The notes: generated by a model not told the origin, from the sequence alone. 26,529 nt of DNA from CF-96 sp028287605 (GCA_034666465.1 JAXDLT010000030.1:1-26529); one strand, 5' to 3'; positions 14,500 through 21,334 are shown, counted from the first letter of the stretch. Program-made: numbers and translations.

Positions 14500-14527
14500 C
14501 GGATCACAGTCGTCCTGCGGTGATCCG
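14500..14527. promoter_or_regulatory. CGGATCAC-N12-GTGATCCG dyad in divergent promoter region
   Basis: Perfect 8-bp arms lie between the ferritin-like genes and the sigma factor gene, 58 bases upstream of the ferritin start (14442) and 52 bases before the sigma start (14579). The position and 20-bp centre-to-centre spacing suit a dimeric regulator controlling both directions, or a leader hairpin. No sigma-type promoter consensus could be assigned with confidence here. Confidence 0.4.
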
Positions 14528-14578
14528 CCGGATCGTTCGCGGCGTATGGGGCACCGTGAGACACCCACGGACCCGGCC

Positions 14579-15139
14579 ATGACCACCGACGAGAGAGCGG
14601 TCGAGCTGATCGCCCAGGGATCGCCCGAGGGGATGGAGCTGCTCTACGATCGATACGGGTCGCTGGCATACGCGGTCGCGCTGCGCGTCCTCCGCGACGC
14701 ATCCGCGGCGGAGGACGTGGTCCAGGAGGCGTTCCTCTCGATCTGGCGGGGGGCCGCGACCTACCGGCCCGACCGCGGCGGGGTGCGCTCGTGGCTCTGC
14801 ACGGTGGTGCGCAATCGCTCCATCGACCGCACCCGCGGTCGCGCCGGCCGGTCGCGGGACGAGCTCCCGCTCGAGCACGTCGCCGCCGGCTCCTCCACGA
14901 GCGACACCTGGACCGAGGTGGTCGCCGAGCTCGATCGCGAGCACATCCGCGGTGCGCTCGAGCGGCTCCCCGCCGAGCAGCGCACCACCATCGAGCTCGC
15001 CTACTTCGGGGGCTGCAGCCAGTCGGAGATCAGCGCCCGCATGCGGGTGCCCCTCGGCACCGTGAAGGGACGCACCCGCCTGGCCCTGCGCACCCTGCGC
15101 GGCGTCCTGGGCGGATGGTGCGTGGAGCAGCCGGCATGA
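14579..15139 (+). CDS. ECF sigma factor, SigK-like, with cognate anti-sigma factor
   Basis: This 186-aa ECF sigma-70 factor has sigma-2 at about residues 20-88 (ELLYDRYGSLAYAVALRVL, AEDVVQEAFLSIWRGA, GGVRSWLCTVVRNRSIDR) and sigma-4 at about 120-178 (ALERLPAEQRTTIELAYFGG, SQSEISARMRVPLGTVKGR). The ATG at 14579 is preferred because it gives the usual ECF N-terminus; no good Shine-Dalgarno precedes it, and starts further upstream are possible. It overlaps the anti-sigma gene by ATGA. That partner has an RskA-like C-terminal domain, so the pair resembles mycobacterial SigK-RskA. The divergent Tat ferritin-like genes and the downstream tatA-tatC are the obvious candidate regulon. Confidence 0.9.
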   Translation: MTTDERAVELIAQGSPEGMELLYDRYGSLAYAVALRVLRDASAAEDVVQEAFLSIWRGAATYRPDRGGVRSWLCTVVRNRSIDRTRGRAGRSRDELPLEHVAAGSSTSDTWTEVVAELDREHIRGALERLPAEQRTTIELAYFGGCSQSEISARMRVPLGTVKGRTRLALRTLRGVLGGWCVEQPA

Positions 15140-15882
15140 CCTGCGACGAGTCCGAGCTGCTCCTCGCCGCCCACGCCGTGGGGTGCCTGGACCCGGGTGA
15201 GGAGACCGGCCTGCGCGTTCACCTCGAGGGCTGCCACGACTGTCGCCGGCTCGGCGGCGTGCTGCTGCACGTCGGGACGATGATCGCCGGCACGGTGAGC
15301 CCGGTCACCCCACCTCCGAGCCTGCGCCGCAACCTCATGGCCCGGGTCGAGGCCGAGGCGCGGGCGCGCTCGTCCGCGGCGGTGCCGCGGCGCTCCGCCC
15401 GGTGGCACCGGCGGCTGTGGAGCCGGGTGCCCTCGGGCCGGCGGTTCACCGCCGCCGGCGGGCTCGCGGCCGCGGCGGCCGGCCTGCTCGTGGCCTGGTC
15501 CCTCGCCGGTCCGCACCCGGCGGGCGCGGTCGCGATCCGGGTGCCCACCTGCGGCTCGGCCGGCGCGCCCGCCACCCGCTGCGTCCTCGACTACGACCCC
15601 GACCGGCACCAGGCGGTGCTGACCGCCACCGGCCTGACGCTGCCGGCGGTGCTCGGCGGCGCCTCGGCGCAGACCTACGAGGTCTGGCTGATCCCCGCCG
15701 GCGGCGCGCCGATGCCGGCCGCGTTCCTCGCCCAGGGCCCGGACGGCGGCAGCTGGTCGTCGGTGATCTCGCGCAGCCTCCACGGCTCCGCCGCGATCGC
15801 CGTGACCGCCGAACCTGCCGGCGGCAGCCTGGCCCCCACCGGCCCCGAGGTGCTCCGGGTGCCGCTGCCGCCCGGGATCTGA
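15136..15882 (+). CDS. Membrane anti-sigma factor, zinc-finger plus RskA-like domain
   Basis: This 248-aa protein has an N-terminal cytosolic anti-sigma domain with the ZAS-type zinc motif H29-x3-C33-x2-C36 (HLEGCHDC), one membrane helix (about 104-124) and an outer domain similar to the C-terminus of RskA. There QTYEVWLIPAGGAPMPAAF is followed by AIAVTAEPAGGSLAPTGPEV, the typical closing pattern of the family. The extracytoplasmic part contains two Cys (CGS and RCV, about residues 138 and 147) that could form a redox-sensing disulfide, as proposed for M. tuberculosis SigK-RskA. It starts within the ATGA overlap with the sigma gene. Release would require cleavage or a conformational change on the outer side. 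Confidence 0.88.
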   Translation: MTCDESELLLAAHAVGCLDPGEETGLRVHLEGCHDCRRLGGVLLHVGTMIAGTVSPVTPPPSLRRNLMARVEAEARARSSAAVPRRSARWHRRLWSRVPSGRRFTAAGGLAAAAAGLLVAWSLAGPHPAGAVAIRVPTCGSAGAPATRCVLDYDPDRHQAVLTATGLTLPAVLGGASAQTYEVWLIPAGGAPMPAAFLAQGPDGGSWSSVISRSLHGSAAIAVTAEPAGGSLAPTGPEVLRVPLPPGI

Positions 15883-15949
15883 TCCAACCGGCGCCCGGCG
15901 CAGTAGTTCCAGACAGAACCCGTCCATCCACTCCCACGAGGTCCTCGTC

Positions 15950-16204
15950 ATGCCCTTCGGCACCGGTCACCTTCCCCTGCTGATCATGCTGCTGGTGGTC
16001 GCCGTGATCATCTTCGGCCCGGGCAAGCTGCCCGAGCTCGGCTCCGGGATGGGCAAGGCCATCCGCGAGTTCAAGCACCACACCAGCGACCTGCGCAGCA
16101 GCGTCATGAGCCCCGATCCCGCGCCCGTGCCCGCGCCCGTCGTGGTGCCGCCGAGCAGCGCGGATCCCGTCGCGGCGTCCCGCGACACCCGCCCCGCGGC
16201 CTGA
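15950..16204 (+). CDS. tatA: Sec-independent translocase subunit TatA
   Basis: This 84-aa TatA/E-type protein has a short N-terminal membrane helix (residues 8-22), then the hallmark FGPGKLPELGSGMGKAIREF (22-41), an amphipathic helix, and a disordered Pro/Val/Ala tail. The start ATG has GAGG about 8 nt upstream. Together with the tatC gene 18 bases downstream it forms the minimal TatAC translocon for folded, twin-arginine substrates. Two such substrates are encoded about 1.5-3 kb away on the other strand. It lies 67 bases after the anti-sigma gene and may be in the same transcript. Confidence 0.93.
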   Translation: MPFGTGHLPLLIMLLVVAVIIFGPGKLPELGSGMGKAIREFKHHTSDLRSSVMSPDPAPVPAPVVVPPSSADPVAASRDTRPAA

Positions 16205-16222
16205 GACCGGAGGCCGGCAGCC

Positions 16223-16966
16223 GTGCAGAACGTCCTCCCCTCCGACCGCCGCATGACGGTGATCGAGCACCTCGAGGAGCTCCGCCGCGTCCTCATCGTC
16301 AGCGGGATCGCGTGGATCGGCTGCACGCTGCTGGCCTTCGTGTTCAACGGCGCGATCATCGGACTGCTCGAGCGGCCGCTGATCAGCGTGCTCGCCCACG
16401 GGCACCACATCGTCGGCGCGCCGATCGTCACCAGCCCCACCGAGGGCATCAGCATCCCGCTGAAGGTGGCGTCGATCTGCGGGATCATCGGCGCGCTGCC
16501 GGTGATCCTCTGGCAGCTCTGGGGCTTCATCGCCCCCGGGCTGAAGCGCTCGGAGCGCCGCTTCGCGGGGCCGTTCCTCGCATCCGCACTCGTGCTCTTC
16601 GCCATCGGCGGCACCTTCGCCTACCTGGTGATGCCGGTGGGGCTCAGCTTCCTCGCGAACTTCCTCGGCGGCAACGCCGAGTTCCTCCCCGACCTCAACG
16701 CGTACCTCTCCTTCTTCACGCTGCTGATCGTCATCTTCGGGGTGACCTTCGAGCTGCCCGTCGCGGTGGTGCTGCTCGGCCTGCTCGGCATCGTGTCGTC
16801 GGCCCGGCTGCGCCGGCAGCGCAAGGCCATCTGGGTGGGGATCGTCTTCGTGTCGCTGGTGGTCACCCCGGGGGCCGATCCCTTCACCCCGACCGCGCTG
16901 CTGGTGCCGCTCATCGCCCTCTTCGAGGCCAGCATCCTGGTGCTCGACCGGGTGTTCAAGCGCTGA
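16223..16966 (+). CDS. tatC: Sec-independent translocase subunit TatC
   Basis: This 247-aa polytopic protein with six predicted membrane helices is the Tat signal-peptide receptor. Conserved pieces are MTVIEHLEELRR (residues 11-22; the HLxELR motif), ALPVILWQLWGFIAPGLKRS with the following Glu (about residues 92-112), and the C-terminal VVTPGADPFTPTALLVPLIAL. The start is GTG at 16223 with GGAGG about 10 nt upstream. It follows tatA closely. No tatB-like gene is present, consistent with a two-component system. Confidence 0.95.
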   Translation: MQNVLPSDRRMTVIEHLEELRRVLIVSGIAWIGCTLLAFVFNGAIIGLLERPLISVLAHGHHIVGAPIVTSPTEGISIPLKVASICGIIGALPVILWQLWGFIAPGLKRSERRFAGPFLASALVLFAIGGTFAYLVMPVGLSFLANFLGGNAEFLPDLNAYLSFFTLLIVIFGVTFELPVAVVLLGLLGIVSSARLRRQRKAIWVGIVFVSLVVTPGADPFTPTALLVPLIALFEASILVLDRVFKR

Positions 16967-17034
16967 GCACCGTCCGGTACCGGCTGTCAGACTCGTCCGC
17001 ATGCTGGTCTGAGCCCTCATGGGAGGTGGTGCCG

Positions 17035-18009
17035 ATGCCGCGCTTCGGATACTCGATGATCTGCGAGCAGTCGACTCCACAACAGCTCGTCGACAACTGC
17101 CGCCGCGCCGAGGCGACCGGCTTCGACTTCGCGATGATCTCCGACCACTTCCACCCGTGGCTGGAGAGCCAGGGGCAGTCGCCGTTCGCCTGGAGCGTGC
17201 TCGGGGCGCTCGCGGAGACGACCGACCGGATCGAGCTGATCACCGGGGTGACCTGCCCGACGATGCGCTATCACCCGGCGGTCGTGGCCCAGGCCGCCGC
17301 CACCGTCCAGCTGATGAGCGGGGGCAGGTTCACCCTCGGCATCGGCGCCGGCGAGCGGCTCAACGAGCATGTGGTGGCCCGCGGCTGGCCGCCGGACGAC
17401 ATCCGCCAGGAGATGCTCGCCGAGGCGATCGAGATCATCCGGCGGCTCTGGCAGGGCGGTTTCCAGTCGTATCGCGGCCGGCACCTCAGCCTCGAGGACG
17501 CCCGCCTCTACACCCTCCCCGACCAGCCACCGCCGATCGCCGTCGCCGCCGGAGGGCCCCACGCCGCCCGGCTCGCCGGTGAGCTCGGCGACGCCCTGAT
17601 CGCGGTCGAGCCCCGCAGCGACCTGGTCGAGGGCTTCCGGCGCGCCGGCGGCGAGGGCAGGCGCACCTACGGCCAGATCGCGGTCTGCTGGGCGGCCGAC
17701 CGGGAGGCGGCGGTGCGCACCGCCCGGGAGATGTGGCGCTTCGCCGTCCCCGGGTGGAAGGTGATGGCCGAGCTGCCCAACCCGGTGAACTTCGAGGCGG
17801 CGACCCGCATCGTGAAGGACGAGGACATCACCGAGCTGGTGCCCTGCGGCCCCGACCCGCACGTCCACGCCGAGGCGATCCGCGCCTTCGCGGAGGCCGG
17901 CTTCACCGACATCGCCGTGGTGCAGGCGGGCCCCGAGCAGGAGGGCTTCCTGCGCTTCTGGGAGACCCAGCTGTCGCCGCTGCTGCAGGAGACGGCCAGC
18001 GCGGTGTGA
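17035..18009 (+). CDS. F420-dependent LLM-class oxidoreductase (TIGR03557-like)
   Basis: This 324-aa luciferase-like TIM-barrel enzyme probably uses coenzyme F420. The N-terminus FGYSMICEQ and DFAMISDHFHPWLESQGQSP (about residues 36-55), then TGVTCPTMRYHPAVVAQAAA and GRFTLGIGAGERLNEHV (about residues 98-114), match the TIGR03557 subfamily that also contains F420-dependent glucose-6-phosphate dehydrogenase-like proteins. The substrate is not known; hydride transfer to or from F420 is the expected chemistry. GGGAGG lies 8 nt before the ATG, which fixes the start. It is cytosolic, apparently monocistronic, and convergent with the nickel/cobalt transporter with only 9 bases between stops. An FMN-using member of the same fold is the alternative. 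Confidence 0.87.
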   Translation: MPRFGYSMICEQSTPQQLVDNCRRAEATGFDFAMISDHFHPWLESQGQSPFAWSVLGALAETTDRIELITGVTCPTMRYHPAVVAQAAATVQLMSGGRFTLGIGAGERLNEHVVARGWPPDDIRQEMLAEAIEIIRRLWQGGFQSYRGRHLSLEDARLYTLPDQPPPIAVAAGGPHAARLAGELGDALIAVEPRSDLVEGFRRAGGEGRRTYGQIAVCWAADREAAVRTAREMWRFAVPGWKVMAELPNPVNFEAATRIVKDEDITELVPCGPDPHVHAEAIRAFAEAGFTDIAVVQAGPEQEGFLRFWETQLSPLLQETASAV

Positions 18010-18018
18010 CCCGGCCCC

Positions 18019-19152
18019 TCAGCCCGGAGCCGGCGGTGGCGCGCCGGCGCCGAGGGCCCAGCGCTCCTCGACCCGGGCGAGGCGCCAGTACGCGACCGCA
18101 CCCGCCCAGGTGAGGACGAACAGCCCGGCGATGCCGTAGCCGAGCACGCCGAAGACGCTCGAGCCGTCGACGGTGCGGACCAGGCGCCAGAACCCGCCGT
18201 CGAGGTCGAGCTTGACGGCGAGCACGCCGAGCAGCTCCAGGCCGCCGATGAGGAAGGCGACGGCCACGGACAGCCCGGTGATGGTGATGTTGTAGTAGAC
18301 CTTGCGCACCGGGCTGCTGAACGCCCAGCCGTACGCCTGGGTCATGAAGACGCCGTCGGCGGTGTCCATCAGCGTCATCCCCGCGGCGAAGATGGTCGGA
18401 AAGGTCATGATCGCGTACAGCGGCAGGCCGTGGGTGGCGGCGCCCGCGGCGATGGCGAAGAGCGCGACCTCGCTGGCGGTGTCGAAGCCGAGCCCGAAGA
18501 TGAAGCCGACCGGGACCATCTGCCAGCTCGACCGCACCGACCGTGCCAGCGGTCCGAGCACGCGGTTCATCAGCCCGCGTCTCTGCAGCTGCTCCTCGAG
18601 CTGGCGCTCGTCGTACCGCCCCTCGCGCATCTCGCGGAAGACGCCGAGGATGCCGAGCAGGATGGCCAGGTTCAGCAGGGCGATGAGCAGCAGGAAGCTC
18701 GCCGAGACGAGGGTGCCGATCAGCCCGCCGGTGTTGCGCAGCCCGTCGCCGTCCTCGAGGTGCGAGGCCACCTGGCGGGCCGCGATCCCCAGCCCGACGG
18801 CGAGGACCAGCACCACCGACGAGTGACCCAGCGCGAAGCTGAAGCCCACCCCCATGGGACGGCGCCCGTCGGCCATGAACTTGCGGGTGGTGTTGTCGAT
18901 CGCGGAGATGTGGTCGGGATCGAAGGCGTGGCGCAGGCCGAGCGTCCAGGCGGTCAGGCCGACCCCGATCCCCAGCGCCGGGTAGCGCGGCGCCACCAGC
19001 AGCAGGAGCATGCCGAAGCCGGCGACGTGGAGGCCGAGGACGACCACGGCGATGAGGCCGAGCCGGCGCCGCTCCGGCGGAGCGAGCGAGCCGGCCAGCC
19101 GGCCGGGCAGCCGGCGACGGCGCGATGAATGCTCGACGGGCACGCGAGCCAC
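18019..19152 (-). CDS. NiCoT family nickel/cobalt transporter (HoxN/NixA type)
   Basis: This 377-aa secondary transporter carries the NiCoT signatures RHAFDPDHI (residues 74-82, metal-selective helix 2), FALGHSSVV (about 107-115) and LGFDTASE (about 224-231), with about eight hydrophobic segments. It imports Ni2+ and/or Co2+ at high affinity. A cobalamin riboswitch in its leader indicates that cobalt for B12 synthesis is the relevant cargo. The start GTG at 19152 has AGAGGTGA 6-7 nt upstream. The first 30 residues are basic and cytosolic. The Fur-family gene diverging from it may add metal control at the transcriptional level. Confidence 0.93.
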   Translation of the reverse strand: MARVPVEHSSRRRRLPGRLAGSLAPPERRRLGLIAVVVLGLHVAGFGMLLLLVAPRYPALGIGVGLTAWTLGLRHAFDPDHISAIDNTTRKFMADGRRPMGVGFSFALGHSSVVLVLAVGLGIAARQVASHLEDGDGLRNTGGLIGTLVSASFLLLIALLNLAILLGILGVFREMREGRYDERQLEEQLQRRGLMNRVLGPLARSVRSSWQMVPVGFIFGLGFDTASEVALFAIAAGAATHGLPLYAIMTFPTIFAAGMTLMDTADGVFMTQAYGWAFSSPVRKVYYNITITGLSVAVAFLIGGLELLGVLAVKLDLDGGFWRLVRTVDGSSVFGVLGYGIAGLFVLTWAGAVAYWRLARVEERWALGAGAPPPAPG

Positions 19153-19194
19153 GGCAACTCACCTCTGACGCGGAGGGACCGCGAGTTGGCCTGG

Positions 19195-19300
19195 ACCGTC
19201 ACCGGTTTTCTGGCTTCCGCCCGGAGGGCGGCCACAGTAGCGCGACTGCGCCGGCGTTGGACCGGCTTGCCCGATGACCCAGGTGGGGAATGGTACCCGG
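19195..19300 (-). ncRNA. Cobalamin (B12) riboswitch
   Basis: On the minus strand the leader of the transporter gene contains, in order, GGGCAAGCCGGTCCAAC (19272-19256), GCCGGCGCAGTCGCG, the conserved CTACTG (19240-19235) and GAAGCCAGA (19217-19209). These are the core elements of cobalamin riboswitches, including the kissing-loop GCCGG...GCCGGC arms, in an actinobacterial-style variant. The ribosome binding site and GTG start lie about 40-50 bases downstream. Ligand binding would reduce expression of the transporter. Exact boundaries are approximate. Confidence 0.82.
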
Positions 19301-19325
19301 GTCACCGGCGACGGGTCGCGGCCGA

Positions 19326-19349
19326 ATATATGTGCCCCACCACGTATAT
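19326..19349. promoter_or_regulatory. AT-rich dyad ATATATGTG-N6-CACGTATAT
   Basis: Nine-base arms with 8 of 9 positions complementary form an AT-rich island within very GC-rich DNA, exactly between the divergent transporter (with riboswitch) and the mini-gene/Fur operon. It may hold both -10 regions (TATATT on the minus strand, TATATG on the plus strand) and an operator, possibly for the Fur-family regulator encoded next to it. Confidence 0.5.
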
Positions 19350-19376
19350 GCTCGATGCCATGGAGGACTGAACGGC

Positions 19377-19502
19377 ATGGAAGGACAGCTCGAACCGGCC
19401 GGCGACCGCTGGCGGCTGCGCTTCGTCTTCCCCAACGGTGAGGGGCCGACGCTCGAGGGCGAGATGGTCGCCTCGACGATCGGTCCGCCGAACCTCCCGT
19501 AA
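19377..19502 (+). CDS. 41-aa mini-protein upstream of the Fur-family gene
   Basis: No family was recognised. The 41 codons have almost exclusively G or C in third position and a balanced composition (DRWRLRFVFPNGEGPTLEGE, residues 10-29), as real coding sequence does in this genome. GGAGG lies 10 nt before the ATG, slightly far. It has no Cys, His cluster or membrane segment and is probably a small beta-rich protein. It ends 17 bases before the Fur-family start, so the two form an operon diverging from the nickel/cobalt transporter. Confidence 0.6.
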   Translation: MEGQLEPAGDRWRLRFVFPNGEGPTLEGEMVASTIGPPNLP

Positions 19503-19519
19503 GCGCCCTGGAGAGGTGC

Positions 19520-20014
19520 ATGATGGGTGGCATGGCAGCAGCTCAGCGGGTGCCCGCGCCGGGCACTCCGGACCACGCCTCCGCGGTCCGCGCCGCCGGC
19601 CTGCGATGGACCCCGCAGCGCCAGCTCATCCTCCAGACGCTGCGCGAGGCGGGCGGCCGGCACATGACCGCCGACGAGGTATGGCGGGCGGTCAGCGAGC
19701 AGTACGCGACCCTCAACCGCTCCACCGTGTACCGGGTGCTGGAGACCCTGACCGGCATCGGGCTGGTGCGCCAGACCCGGCTCGGAGGCGACACCGCCCA
19801 ATTCGAGCTCGAGGGCGACGACGCCCACCATCACCTGGTCTGCGTCCGCTGCAAGCGGATGGTGGAGATCTCCGCGGAGGACGTGGCGCCGCTCGCCCGG
19901 CGGCTGCTCGACCGGCACGGCTATCACGTCGGCGCCAGCGTGCTGACCGTCGAGGGCGTCTGCGCGGAGTGCCACGACGCCGCCGCCACCGCGGCTCCGC
20001 CGGCGACCGACTGA
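19520..20014 (+). CDS. Fur-family metalloregulator (Fur/Nur/Zur/PerR type)
   Basis: This 164-aa repressor has a winged-helix DNA-binding part (about residues 20-90: RWTPQRQLILQTLRE, STVYRVLETLTGIGLV) and a dimerisation/metal-binding part. In the latter, AHHHLVCVRCKRM (102-114) supplies the His cluster and first CxxC, and CAEC (148-151) the second CxxC of the structural zinc site. Position next to a Ni/Co transporter suggests a nickel- or cobalt-sensing role, but Fur, Zur or PerR function cannot be excluded. The start is ambiguous: GGAGAGG lies 3 nt before ATG 19520 and 6 nt before ATG 19523, so the second ATG may be used. It follows the mini-gene after 17 bases. Confidence 0.9.
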   Translation: MMGGMAAAQRVPAPGTPDHASAVRAAGLRWTPQRQLILQTLREAGGRHMTADEVWRAVSEQYATLNRSTVYRVLETLTGIGLVRQTRLGGDTAQFELEGDDAHHHLVCVRCKRMVEISAEDVAPLARRLLDRHGYHVGASVLTVEGVCAECHDAAATAAPPATD

Positions 20015-20092
20015 GCCGCCGGCCCGGAGAGGCCGTGGGCATGTGTGCACCGCGCACGGAATGGTGCAGCGATGTGCCGCTTTGGTGCTGCA

Positions 20093-20121
20093 TTGACGGG
20101 ACGCGCTCCTGACTGTACTTT
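20093..20121 (+). promoter_or_regulatory. Promoter of the orphan winged-helix gene
   Basis: TTGACG (20093-20098), 17 nt, TACTTT (20116-20121). Just upstream, TGCAGC (20065-20070) and GCTGCA (20087-20092) form a dyad abutting the -35, a typical activator or repressor position. The start at 20206 leaves a leader of about 78 nt. Confidence 0.5.
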
Positions 20122-20205
20122 TCAGCAAATGTTCCACAGAGGGGGGAGCGCACCCGCCGTGCACACGGCGGTCCTCGCGCAGCCGCCGTCCCGGCCGGTA
20201 CCGGC

Positions 20206-20706
20206 ATGACCGCGAACCGTCGCCGCTCCACGGAACGCCGGGATCTCACCACCCGTCCGCTCTGCGACGTGGTGGCGCTCTGGTTCCAGCTGCATCCCTC
20301 CGCACTCGCGCCGCTCGACAAGAGCACGGTGCGGAGCATGGCCTCACGGTTGGTGACAGGAACCACTCTCACCGCGGAGGGGAAGCCCCGGACGCCTTCG
20401 GGGATGGTCGAGATCGGGCCATTCCGCATGGACCGTGCCGGCAGGACGGTCCACGTCGAGGGACGGGAGATCCCGCTCACCCCGAAGGAGTTCGACCTGC
20501 TCGCCCTGCTGCTCTCCCACCCCGGGGTGGCGCATACGTCCGCCCAGCTCACGCGAGGCATCTGGGGGAGCGATGCCGAGCAGCACCGGAGGGGGCTCTA
20601 CGTCTACATCCGGCGGCTGCGCGGCAAGCTGGAGTCCTGCGCGGCGGTTCCCTTCCGCATCCGCACCCTCCACGGACGCGGTTACCGCATCGACCTCGCC
20701 GGCTGA
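20206..20706 (+). CDS. Orphan OmpR/PhoB-type DNA-binding protein without receiver domain
   Basis: Residues 69-164 of this 166-aa protein form a complete Trans_reg_C winged helix: MVEIGPFRMDRAGRTVHVEG, then IPLTPKEFDLLALLLSHPG, then the recognition region RGLYVYIRRLRGKLE and the wing FRIRTLHGRGYRI. In place of a phosphoacceptor receiver domain there are about 65 residues, basic at first and then helical (CDVVALWFQLHPSAL), that I do not recognise. It may therefore respond to a protein partner or be constitutive. No clear ribosome binding site precedes the ATG. It is convergent with the PadR-like gene, whose stop lies 23-25 bases inside its 3' end. Confidence 0.82.
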   Translation: MTANRRRSTERRDLTTRPLCDVVALWFQLHPSALAPLDKSTVRSMASRLVTGTTLTAEGKPRTPSGMVEIGPFRMDRAGRTVHVEGREIPLTPKEFDLLALLLSHPGVAHTSAQLTRGIWGSDAEQHRRGLYVYIRRLRGKLESCAAVPFRIRTLHGRGYRIDLAG

Positions 20707-21161
20707 CCGCATGGCCCGGACGCGATTCCCGCCCGCAGGACGGCGTCGACGTCGAGAGCGAGGAAGAAGGACTCGAGCCGCCGGCTGATGGCGGCGAGGG
20801 CCTCGGCGGAGGCGTCGAGGCGGGCTCGGCCCCGGCGGGTCAGCCGGAAGCGACGGTCGTCGACCCCCGGGCGCGGGGGACAGCGCCGGACCAGCGCGCC
20901 TCGCTCCAGCGAGCGCAGGCGGCGGCCCGCGCCGCGGATGTCGCAGCGGAATCCGAACCCCTCGAGCCCGGCGGCGACCGCCCGGGCGTCGGCGGGACGC
21001 TCGCTCAGGATGAGGAGCATGCAGGGCAGCAGGCAGCTCGCCCGCAGGGCCTCGCCGCCGGGTCCCCGGGCATCCGTGGGAACGCCGTCCCGGGGACGGT
21101 CGCGCCGGCCACCCGTCGCCGGCCAGGCCGCGGCGAGCTCCGCCACCGCGAGGGCGCTCAT
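20682..21161 (-). CDS. PadR-like transcriptional regulator
   Basis: This 159-aa protein has a PadR-type winged helix at about residues 43-112: CLLPCMLLILSERP, then AAGLEGFGFRCD, RRLRSLERGALVRR and DRRFRLTRRGRARL, followed by a C-terminal helix (118-137) ending in RRLESFF as in the PHB-responsive-repressor-like subgroup. The usual HGY motif after the first helix is replaced by ADA, a departure from the family. Four cysteines (43, 47, 73, 94) could sense metal or redox. The ATG at 21161 has GGAGA 7 nt upstream, and that ribosome binding site lies inside a TTAG-N6-CTAA palindrome. It diverges from the multicopper oxidase gene, so autoregulation plus control of that oxidase is likely. Confidence 0.72.
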   Translation of the reverse strand: MSALAVAELAAAWPATGGRRDRPRDGVPTDARGPGGEALRASCLLPCMLLILSERPADARAVAAGLEGFGFRCDIRGAGRRLRSLERGALVRRCPPRPGVDDRRFRLTRRGRARLDASAEALAAISRRLESFFLALDVDAVLRAGIASGPCGQPARSMR

Positions 21162-21197
21162 TTAGTATCTCCTAAGTTGCGAGTTAGCTCAGGGTAA
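21162..21197. promoter_or_regulatory. Pair of TTAG-N6-CTAA operator-like sites (regulator side)
   Basis: Site A is TTAG-TATCTC-CTAA (21162-21175) and site B is TTAG-CTCAGG-GTAA (21184-21197), starting 22 bases apart. Site A begins one base after the PadR-like start codon and covers its ribosome binding site, so a bound protein would block transcription or initiation of the regulator's own gene. The related pair at 21266-21302 faces the oxidase gene. Confidence 0.6.
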
Positions 21198-21248
21198 AGT
21201 ACGCGGGTGGAGGGCGGCCCGTCAAGCGTCGCGGCACCTCCGAGCCGC

Positions 21249-21277
21249 TTGAACTCCGCTGCCACTTAGGCTAGCCT
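21249..21277 (+). promoter_or_regulatory. Promoter of the multicopper oxidase gene
   Basis: TTGAAC (21249-21254), 17 nt, TAGCCT (21272-21277). The -10 lies inside operator-like site C (TTAG-GCTAGC-CTTG, 21266-21279), so a repressor there would compete directly with RNA polymerase. Confidence 0.5.
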
Positions 21278-21302
21278 TGCGCCTGCACTTAGCGTGACCT
21301 AA
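21266..21302. promoter_or_regulatory. Pair of TTAG-N6-CTAA operator-like sites (oxidase side)
   Basis: Site C is TTAG-GCTAGC-CTTG (21266-21279), containing the palindrome AGGCTAGCCT that also resembles the left part of a DtxR/IdeR iron box. Site D is TTAG-CGTGAC-CTAA (21289-21302), with arms extending to CACTTAG / CTAAGTG (21286-21305). They start 23 bases apart and span the -10 and the expected transcription start of the oxidase gene. Confidence 0.65.
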
Positions 21303-21334
21303 GTGTTCGATTGTGGAAGGGCAAGGAGAGGGTG

